From Chloroflexota bacterium (GTDB taxonomy: Bacteria; Chloroflexota; Limnocylindria; Limnocylindrales; CSP1-4), in NCBI GenBank assembly GCA_021813655.1, contig JAKAJU010000084.1, positions 1 to 39,697 on the forward strand: a stretch of DNA of 39,697 nt. Direction: 5' to 3'. Of the stretch, positions 32,817 through 39,697 are shown piece after piece. The notes below the pieces were generated by a model, which saw only the letters and a program-made list of their open reading frames with translations, ran no database searches and was not told the origin of the DNA. Each line of letters starts with the position of its first letter. Position 1 is the first letter of the stretch. The position numbers and the translations under genes were made by a program.

Positions 32817-35233
32817 TGACCTCGCCGCAGCGCCGCTCGACGAGGTCGACCTCGCGGTCGACCTCGTCCCGGAGCACGTCGCGGACACGGCGCCGGCCCA
32901 CGTACGCCGCGCCGACCGTCGACGTCGCCCCGGAGGTCATCCGCTCGATCGTCGGGATCGTCCTCATGGTCCTCGGCGCGATCCTCCTCATCGGCCTGAT
33001 CCTCCCCGGGAAGGGGGTCCTCACGGACTGGATCCGCGACATCTTCGCGCCGTGGTTCGGGACTGGACGATACCTGCTGCCCTTCCTCCTCCTCGCGCTC
33101 GGCATCTACGTGGAGAGAGTGGGGAGGCGCGCCGGCTGGGGCTGGACGCTCCTCGGGGTCGCGATCGCGTTCGTCGGCCTGCTCGGGGTCGTCGCCATCG
33201 TCGTGGACGCGGGGTACCTCGGCGGCCGCAGCGGCGGCCGGATCGGCGCCTTCATCGCCGAGACTCTCTCGCCGCTCATCACCGCACCGGGGACGCTCAT
33301 CGTCAGCCTCGCGATCCTCGTCATCGGGGTCCTCATCGCCCTCAACGCCACGCTCGGCTCGCTTCTCCGCCCGATGTGGGACGCCGCCCGGACGACGGGC
33401 GGGGTCCTGCTCGCACCCCGCCCCGAGAACGGCGGGCCGGCGTCGGCGGCGGACGGGAAGGCGCCCGCCGCGAGGAACGGCGCGCGGCCGGGCGACGACA
33501 CAGCCTCCGCGGCCGGGTCCCGGACGGGGCGCGAGGTGAACGGGCGCCCGGAGGTTCCGCTCCCGATGCCGTCGCCGGGATCTGCGCCGGTCTCCGCCGT
33601 CTTCGGACCGGTTCCCGATCTCGCCGCGGCCGCGGCGGTCGGGGGGGCCGTGGGTGTCGCGGGATCCGTGGCGGCCGCTGGCGGACGCGACGCCCTCGGC
33701 CGGGACGTGGCCGCGATCGCGGGCGCGTCCGACCTCGACGGCGATGGGGTGACGGAAGCCTCCGACGCGCCGCAACCCCGCGTGCACCGGCCGTACGCGC
33801 TGCCGCCCCTGACGCTCCTCGACGACATCGCCCTCCGGAGCACGGACACGGGGATGGACCACGCGCGCAACGCCCAGATCATCGAGGCGAAGCTCGCGAG
33901 CTTCAACATCCCGGTGACCGTGTCGGGATGGAACGCCGGGCCGGTCGTCACGCAGTACGAGGTGACGCCCGATCCGTCGGTGAAGGTCAGCCGGATCGAG
34001 TCCCTCTCCGACGACCTCGCGATGGCGCTCGCCGCGCGGACGATCCGGATCGAGGCGCCGATCCCCGGCAAGACCGTCGTGGGCATCGAGATCCCCAACA
34101 TGGACTTCAACGTCGTCGGACTCCGGCGGATCCTCGAGGACCCGGACGTGCTGCGCGCCCCGTCGAAGCTCGCGTTCGCGCTGGGGCGCGACGTGGCCGG
34201 GCACGCGCGTGCCGCGGACCTGGCGAAGATGCCGCACCTCCTCATCGCGGGCGCGACGGGCTCGGGCAAGAGCGTCATGGTCAACGCGCTCATCACGAGC
34301 CTTCTCGTCCGCGCGACCCCCGACGAGGTCCGGCTCATCCTCGTCGACCCCAAGCGGGTCGAGCTCGCCGACTACAACGGGGTCCCGCACCTGCTGGTCC
34401 CGGTCGTCACCGAAGCAAGCCGCGCGAAGGCCGCCCTCATCTGGTGCGTCCGCGAGATGGAGAATCGCTACCGACGATTCGCCGGGGCGACGGCCCGGAA
34501 CATCACCGCATACAACGAGACGCGCGAGGATCCGGCCGACCGCCTTCCGTACATCGTCATCATCGTCGATGAGCTGGCCGACCTCATGATGCGCGACGGC
34601 CGGAGCACCGAGGAGCCGATCGTCATGCTCGCCCAGAAGGCGCGCGCCACGGGCATCCACCTCGTGCTCGCGACCCAGCGGCCCTCGGTCAACGTCGTCA
34701 CGGGTCTCATCAAGGCGAACTTCCCGTCGCGGATCGCGTTCGCGATGGCGAGCCAGATCGACAGCCGGACGATCCTCGACGCCCCGGGCGCGGAGGACCT
34801 CATCGGTCGCGGCGACATGCTGTTCCAGCCGTCCGACCTGCCGCGGCCGATCCGTCTCCAGGGGGTCTTCGTCTCCGACCGCGAGATCCGCGGCGTCACC
34901 GCGCACTGGCGTGCCGAGGCGGAGCCGCACTACGACCTCTCGATCGTGGAGAGCGACGAGGAGTCGACGGGGCGCGTCGAGGACGTGGAGGACGCGGACA
35001 CCGACCGCCTCTTCGCGGACGCCGTGGGCGTCATCCAGGAGTACGACCGCGCGTCCGCCTCGCTCCTCCAGCGCCGCCTGAAGATCGGCTACGCGCGCGC
35101 GGCCCGGATCATCGACCAGCTCGAGGCGCACGGGTACATCGGGCCCTTCGACGGCTCGAACGCTCGGCAGGTCCTGCGACGCGAGGTGCCCGAGACCCGG
35201 GGAGGCGGCGACTCCGGCGAGGACGATCTGTGA
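32816..35233 (+). CDS. ftsK: DNA translocase FtsK/SpoIIIE
   Basis: N-terminal TMs; HLLIAGATGSGKSVMVNALI; VELADYNGVPHLLVPVVTEASRAKAALIWCVREMENRYR; C-terminal gamma domain ASASLLQRRLKIGYARAARIIDQLE. Confidence 0.96.
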   Translation: MTSPQRRSTRSTSRSTSSRSTSRTRRRPTYAAPTVDVAPEVIRSIVGIVLMVLGAILLIGLILPGKGVLTDWIRDIFAPWFGTGRYLLPFLLLALGIYVERVGRRAGWGWTLLGVAIAFVGLLGVVAIVVDAGYLGGRSGGRIGAFIAETLSPLITAPGTLIVSLAILVIGVLIALNATLGSLLRPMWDAARTTGGVLLAPRPENGGPASAADGKAPAARNGARPGDDTASAAGSRTGREVNGRPEVPLPMPSPGSAPVSAVFGPVPDLAAAAAVGGAVGVAGSVAAAGGRDALGRDVAAIAGASDLDGDGVTEASDAPQPRVHRPYALPPLTLLDDIALRSTDTGMDHARNAQIIEAKLASFNIPVTVSGWNAGPVVTQYEVTPDPSVKVSRIESLSDDLAMALAARTIRIEAPIPGKTVVGIEIPNMDFNVVGLRRILEDPDVLRAPSKLAFALGRDVAGHARAADLAKMPHLLIAGATGSGKSVMVNALITSLLVRATPDEVRLILVDPKRVELADYNGVPHLLVPVVTEASRAKAALIWCVREMENRYRRFAGATARNITAYNETREDPADRLPYIVIIVDELADLMMRDGRSTEEPIVMLAQKARATGIHLVLATQRPSVNVVTGLIKANFPSRIAFAMASQIDSRTILDAPGAEDLIGRGDMLFQPSDLPRPIRLQGVFVSDREIRGVTAHWRAEAEPHYDLSIVESDEESTGRVEDVEDADTDRLFADAVGVIQEYDRASASLLQRRLKIGYARAARIIDQLEAHGYIGPFDGSNARQVLRREVPETRGGGDSGEDDL

Positions 35234-36675
35234 GCTCCCGCGACGACCAGGCGCGACCCCGGGGGCCCGGGGGGTTCCGGCGGCCGTCGCTGACCCGACC
35301 CCGACTCCCGGCGAGCATCCCGGGTGACCCGGGCAGGTTCGTGAACCGGGTCCGCGGCGAGCGCACGCCCGCGCCCGTCCGCCCGGCCGAGCCGCCGCTC
35401 GGCGAGCGCCTGGCCGCGGCACGGGAGCACAAGGGAGTCGACCTCGCCCGCGCGGAGCGGGACACGAAGATCCGGGTGCGGTACCTCGCGGCCCTCGAGC
35501 GGGGCGACTACCGGGACCTTCCCGGCTCGGTGTACACGAAGGGGTTCCTTCGCAACTACGCCCAGTACCTTGGCCTCGACCCCGACGACGTCCTCCGCCA
35601 GTGGCGGCGCGAGCGCGGGGAGACCGATGCGGATCCGGTCGTCGTCGTCCCCCGCGGCCTCGACGCGCCGCGCCCCACGGTCACGATCGGACGCGGCACG
35701 ATCTTCGCGGTCCTGCTCGCCGTCGGCGTCGTCGTCTTTGCCGGCTATCTCGGCATGCAGCTCATCCGCTTCTCGCAGCCCCCGACGATCGCGATCACCG
35801 ACCCGCTCGACGCGGTCATGGAGGTCTCGCCCACGGCGACCACCTATACCCTGCGCGGAACGACGATCGCGGGTGCATCCGTCGCGATCGACACGCCTGG
35901 CCGGGAGACGGTCCGCGTCACGGCCGGGCCCGACGGCCGCTGGTCCGCCGACGTGGCGCTCGTGCGCGGGCGCAACCAGTTCGACGTCACCGCGACCGAC
36001 GCCGACACCGGCAAGACGAGCCCGACACCGGCGCGCGTGTACATCACCGTCCCGATCGGCGGGGAGGCGGCCCCCCAGGTCTCCCTCGACTCGCCGGCGG
36101 ACGGGGCGACGTTCGATGCCGGACCGGTCGTCGTGAAGGGGCTCGCGCAGGGCGCGCAGACGGTCACCGTCAGCTCCGCGTACCTCGGGCCGCCCGCCGG
36201 GGCGCCGGCGAGCGCGAAGTCCGTCACGCCTCCGCCGGCCCCCAAGCCCGCGCAGGTCGCCGTGGGCGCGGACGGATCGTTCAGCGTCTCCGTCCCGCTC
36301 ACGTCGGGCCGCTGGACGCTCACGATCACGGCGCAGAGCGCGGCCGGGAAGTCGAGCCAGCCGCTGACCCGGACGGTCACCATCGCCTTCTCGGGAGTCT
36401 CCGTCGTCGTCAAGCTCGAGGGCGGCAAGGCGTGGCTCAAGGCGTGGGTCGACGGGAAGGTCGACCCACGCACCGGCGACGGCGGCAAGGTCATCGCGGA
36501 CGGCAGGTCGCTCGTCTTCACCGGGGGGAAGACCGTCGAGATCCGGAGCGCCGACCCGACGGTCACGTACGTGACCGTCAACGGGAAGGACCTCGGGGCG
36601 ATGGGGGACACCGTCCAGCCCGAGACCTGGCTGTACACGCCGAAGGGCGCGCCCAAGAAGACCAAGCACGAATGA
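35230..36675 (+). CDS. RodZ-like protein: HTH_25-type domain, TM segment, Ig-like repeats, C-terminal DUF4115-like domain
   Basis: LGERLAAAREHKGVDLARAERDTKIRVRYLAALERGDYRDLPGSVYTKGFLRNYAQYLGLD; TM FAVLLAVGVVVFAGYLGMQLI; C-terminal KAWLKAWVDGK. Confidence 0.82.
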   Translation: MSSRDDQARPRGPGGFRRPSLTRPRLPASIPGDPGRFVNRVRGERTPAPVRPAEPPLGERLAAAREHKGVDLARAERDTKIRVRYLAALERGDYRDLPGSVYTKGFLRNYAQYLGLDPDDVLRQWRRERGETDADPVVVVPRGLDAPRPTVTIGRGTIFAVLLAVGVVVFAGYLGMQLIRFSQPPTIAITDPLDAVMEVSPTATTYTLRGTTIAGASVAIDTPGRETVRVTAGPDGRWSADVALVRGRNQFDVTATDADTGKTSPTPARVYITVPIGGEAAPQVSLDSPADGATFDAGPVVVKGLAQGAQTVTVSSAYLGPPAGAPASAKSVTPPPAPKPAQVAVGADGSFSVSVPLTSGRWTLTITAQSAAGKSSQPLTRTVTIAFSGVSVVVKLEGGKAWLKAWVDGKVDPRTGDGGKVIADGRSLVFTGGKTVEIRSADPTVTYVTVNGKDLGAMGDTVQPETWLYTPKGAPKKTKHE

Positions 36676-37232
36676 GCGACCCGGCGACGGCTCGTGGCCG
36701 CGTCCAGCGGGGACCGGCGAGCCAGACGGCCGCGGCGGGCGACCTCTACGCCCTCGCGGAGGCCGTGCGCGCCGCGTGCGTGGAGCGCGGGCTCACGATC
36801 GCCACGGCGGAGTCCTGCACGGGCGGGCTCGTCGCGCACCTGCTGACGGAGGTCCCCGGGTCGAGCGCGTGTCTCATCGGAGGCGTCGTCGCGTACGCGG
36901 ACCGCGCGAAGGCCGCGTTGCTCGGCGTCGATCCGGCGCTCATCGCGGCGCACGGGGCCGTGAGCGAGCCCGTCGCGGCCGCGATGGCCGACGGTGCGCG
37001 GTCGCGCCTGGGGGTCGACATCGCCGTCGCCGTGACGGGGATCGCCGGTCCGGACGGCGGGACGCCGGCGAAGCCGGTCGGCCTCACGTTCATCGCGGTG
37101 GCCTCCCGCGACGGCGTCGAGGTCCACCGGTGCGCGTGGGACGGGGACCGGAGCGCGAACAAGGAGTCGAGCGCTCGGACGGCGCTCGCGATGCTCCTCG
37201 CGGCGGCGGAGCGGCCCCCGCGGCATACTTGA
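36672..37232 (+). CDS. CinA C-terminal domain protein / nicotinamide-nucleotide amidase (PncC-type)
   Basis: TIATAESCTGGLVAHLLTEVPGSSACLIGGVVAYADRAKAALLGV; AVTGIAGPDGGTPAKPVGLTFIAVA. Confidence 0.93.
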   Translation: MSDPATARGRVQRGPASQTAAAGDLYALAEAVRAACVERGLTIATAESCTGGLVAHLLTEVPGSSACLIGGVVAYADRAKAALLGVDPALIAAHGAVSEPVAAAMADGARSRLGVDIAVAVTGIAGPDGGTPAKPVGLTFIAVASRDGVEVHRCAWDGDRSANKESSARTALAMLLAAAERPPRHT

Positions 37233-37256
37233 GGCCACGCCCGGGGGCACGGGTGC

Positions 37257-37298
37257 GCGCGATCGCAGCGCGCGCGGGGCGGGCGCGATCGCAGCGCG
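37257..37298 (+). repeat. 16-bp direct repeat (GCGCGATCGCAGCGCG x2) in the yajQ leader
   Basis: Exact copies at 37257-37272 and 37283-37298. Confidence 0.9.
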
Positions 37299-37308
37299 AG
37301 GAGGGTCC

Positions 37309-37800
37309 ATGGCCGGGGAGTCGTCCTTCGACGTCGTGAGCGACTTCGATGTCCAGGAGCTGCGGAACGCGCTCGACCAGGTCCGGCGCGAAGTCTCGCA
37401 GCGCTTCGACTTCAAGGGCGTCGTGGTGGACCTCGAGCAGGGCAGGGACGAGCTGACGCTCGTCACCACCGACGAGTACCGCGCCGAGGCCGTGAAGGAT
37501 CTCCTCGAGTCGAAGGCGGTCCGCCGCGGTCTCTCGCTGAAGATCTTCGACTGGGGGAAGGTCGAGCCGGCCGGCGGCAACCGTGTCCGACAGCGGATCG
37601 GCCTCCGTCGAGGCCTCTCGGAGGAGAACGCGAAGAAGATCACGAAGATCATCCGGGACGAGTTCCCGAAGACACACGGCCAGATCCAGGGGGACGCCGT
37701 CCGCGTCTCCTCGAAGAGCAAGGACGACCTCCAGCGCGTGATCGCGCGCCTGCGCGAGCTCGACCTCGACGTCGCGCTCCAGTTCACGAACTACCGCTGA
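37309..37800 (+). CDS. yajQ: YajQ family nucleotide-binding protein
   Basis: SSFDVVSDFDVQELRNALDQVRREVSQRFDFKGVVVDLEQG; KKITKIIRDEFPKTHGQIQGDAVRVSSKSKDDLQ. Confidence 0.96.
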   Translation: MAGESSFDVVSDFDVQELRNALDQVRREVSQRFDFKGVVVDLEQGRDELTLVTTDEYRAEAVKDLLESKAVRRGLSLKIFDWGKVEPAGGNRVRQRIGLRRGLSEENAKKITKIIRDEFPKTHGQIQGDAVRVSSKSKDDLQRVIARLRELDLDVALQFTNYR

Positions 37801-37840
37801 CGCCCGTCGGCGCAACCTCCGTCACACAGGCGGTCCTGCC

Positions 37841-39697
37841 ATGACGACACCCGAACCGACCGCGCTCGCGCCCGGTCGCACCATCGCCCGCTTCCTCGCC
37901 GACGCGCTGGTCGCGGCCGGCGTCGACATCGCGTTCACCGTCCCGGGCGAGAGCTTCCTCCCCCTCCTCGACGCGCTCGAGGCACGCGGGATCCGCGTCG
38001 TCGCGACCCGGCACGAAGGAGGAGCCTCGTTCATGGCCGAGGCCTGGGGCCAGCTCACGGGCCACCCGGCCGCCGTCCTCGGCACGCGCGGCGTCGGGGC
38101 CGCCAACATGTCCATCGGGATCGTGACAGCCCGGGCGGACTCCGCGCCGATGGTCGTGGTCGTGGGGCAGGTCCTGCGTCACCACCTGGGTCGGGAGGCG
38201 TTCCAGGAGATCGACATCGCGGGCTCCGTCGGCCGGCTCGCGAAGTGGGCCGTCGAGATCCGCGACCCGGAGGTCGCACCGGGCGCGATCGAGGAGGCGC
38301 TCCACCGGGTCGTGGACGGCCGTCCGGGGCCCGTGGTCATCTCCGTTCCCGAGGACGTCTTCGTCGAGACGACGGCGGACGCGCGCTTCAGCGGGTCCAC
38401 CCGGCCGCCCGAGCGCCGTGCGCCGGAACCTTCGCTCCCGCGGGCCTCCGCGATCCTCCGCATGCTCGCCGGAGCCGAGCGCCCGGTCATCCTCGCGGGC
38501 GCGGGCGTGCTCAGGTCGCGCGGGACGCGTGACCTCGTTCGGCTCGCCGAGACGCTCGAGGTGCCCGTCATCGCCTCGTGGCGGCGCGGCGATGTCTTCC
38601 CGAACGACCACCGCCTCTACCTCGGCATGGCCGGCTTCGGCGCGCCGAGCGTCGTCCGCGAGCGGCTCGCCGCGGCCGACGCGATCCTCGTCCTCGGGTC
38701 GCGCCTGTCCGAGGTCACGACGTTCGGGTACGCGATCCCCGCGGACGGCACGCAGTGGGCGCACGTGGACCGTGAGCCCCGGGCTGCCGATGGCGCGGCG
38801 CCAGGAGGTCCTGCGCTGGCCCTCACGGCCGATGCGGACGCGTTCCTCCGCGCTGCCCTGCGCGCGGTCGGGGGCGCCGTCCACGAGAAGGGGCGCTACG
38901 ACGCACGGCGGGCGGCCAACGCCGCCGACCGCGCGGCATTCCTCGCCGCGACGTCCCTCGCGGACAGCGCGTCGTCGGACGCCGGCGTCCATCCCGGGAA
39001 GGCTGTCGCGGCGCTCCAGGCTGCGCTCCCTCCGACCGCGGTCGTCACGACCGATGCGGGCAACTTCGCGGGCTGGATCGCCCGCGGCTACCGGTTCCGC
39101 CGGCCCGGCACCTTCCTCGGCCCGACGTCGGGCGCGATGGGCTACGCCCTGCCGGCGGCGATCGCGGCGTCACTGTGGGCGCCGGACCGGGCCGTCGTCG
39201 CAGTCGCGGGCGATGGCGGCTTCGCGATGACGATGTCCGAGCTCGAGACGGCGGTTCGCCTCCGCCTTCCCGTCATCGCGGTCGTCTTCGACGACCGCCG
39301 GTACGGGATGATCCGCGACCACCAGGTGCACGGAGGCCACGGGACCGTCGCGACCGATCTCGGCGACATCGACTTCGCGGCGGTTGCGCGCGGCCTCGGC
39401 GCACGCGGCGTCACCGTCGAGCGTGACGCCGATCTGGCCGGGGCGATGACGGACGCGGTGCGCTCGGGCGAGCCCACCGTGATCCATCTCCTCCTCGACC
39501 GCGCATGGGTCGCCGTCGACCGACGCGAGGAGGCCCCCGAGGCCGTCGAAACCCCCGAGGCCGTCGAGGCCGTGGAGGTGGTCGAGGTGGCGGTCGGCGC
39601 CGAGGCCGTCGAGGCGGAGGCCCAGGAGGCGCCGGCCGCCGGGGAAGCCTCCGAGGCCGTCGAGGTGGCAGAGGTCGTCGAGGCCGTGGGGGCCGCG
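37841..39697 (+). CDS. Thiamine-pyrophosphate enzyme, acetolactate-synthase-like (3' end outside window), with acidic repetitive tail
   Basis: Frame open from ATG 37841 to the window end: RFLADALVAAGVDIAFTVPGESFLPLLDAL; TRHEGGASFMAEAWGQLTG; AGDGGFAMTMSELETAVRLRLPVIAVVFDDRRYGMIRDHQ; tail EAPEAVETPEAVEAVEVVEVAV.... Confidence 0.88.
   Translation, partial: MTTPEPTALAPGRTIARFLADALVAAGVDIAFTVPGESFLPLLDALEARGIRVVATRHEGGASFMAEAWGQLTGHPAAVLGTRGVGAANMSIGIVTARADSAPMVVVVGQVLRHHLGREAFQEIDIAGSVGRLAKWAVEIRDPEVAPGAIEEALHRVVDGRPGPVVISVPEDVFVETTADARFSGSTRPPERRAPEPSLPRASAILRMLAGAERPVILAGAGVLRSRGTRDLVRLAETLEVPVIASWRRGDVFPNDHRLYLGMAGFGAPSVVRERLAAADAILVLGSRLSEVTTFGYAIPADGTQWAHVDREPRAADGAAPGGPALALTADADAFLRAALRAVGGAVHEKGRYDARRAANAADRAAFLAATSLADSASSDAGVHPGKAVAALQAALPPTAVVTTDAGNFAGWIARGYRFRRPGTFLGPTSGAMGYALPAAIAASLWAPDRAVVAVAGDGGFAMTMSELETAVRLRLPVIAVVFDDRRYGMIRDHQVHGGHGTVATDLGDIDFAAVARGLGARGVTVERDADLAGAMTDAVRSGEPTVIHLLLDRAWVAVDRREEAPEAVETPEAVEAVEVVEVAVGAEAVEAEAQEAPAAGEASEAVEVAEVVEAVGAA

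Noticed and set aside
32756-35422. 888-aa minus-strand ORF opposite ftsK
   Set aside because: Same shadow-ORF signature; ftsK on the + strand is unambiguous.
36672-37232. CinA lacking its N-terminal MoCF-like domain as a truncation or pseudogene
   Set aside because: Stand-alone CinA C-terminal domain (PncC-type) proteins are common and the ORF is intact.

Overview
High-GC bacterial chromosomal window, almost fully coding and nearly all on the + strand. By gene order and protein character it is probably a Chloroflexota-type genome (inference only). It is a long housekeeping supercluster: smc(3' part)-ftsY-[nitrilase on - strand]-ffh-DUF3352-rpsP-khpA-rimM-trmD-rplS-rnhB-yraN-rpsB-tsf-pyrH-frr-uppS-cdsA-dxr-rseP-ispG-nusA-ylxR-infB-rbfA-nrnA(DHH)-truB-ribF-rpsO-pnp-asd-udg-rnj-ftsK-rodZ-cinA(C-domain)-yajQ-TPP enzyme (runs off the window). 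I see no mobile element, CRISPR array, rRNA or tRNA. The standout is pnp (26580-29165): an apparently complete DnaQ-like DEDDh 3'-5' exonuclease domain sits between the two RNase PH cores of PNPase, in the place of most of the helical linker, with the KH and S1 domains retained. This predicts one polypeptide with both phosphorolytic and hydrolytic exonuclease activity, and its Shine-Dalgarno lies in a potential hairpin. Other points of interest: ylxR has no in-frame ATG/GTG/TTG near its start, but a GTA with ideal SD spacing overlaps the nusA stop in the same geometry as the ATGA/GTGA junctions of this operon; there is a terminator-like hairpin in the nusA leader; the type-4-like UDG ends in a beta-clamp-like motif (QLTLF); RibF appears to lack the flavokinase signature; and a 34-bp tandem repeat overruns the rnhB stop codon.
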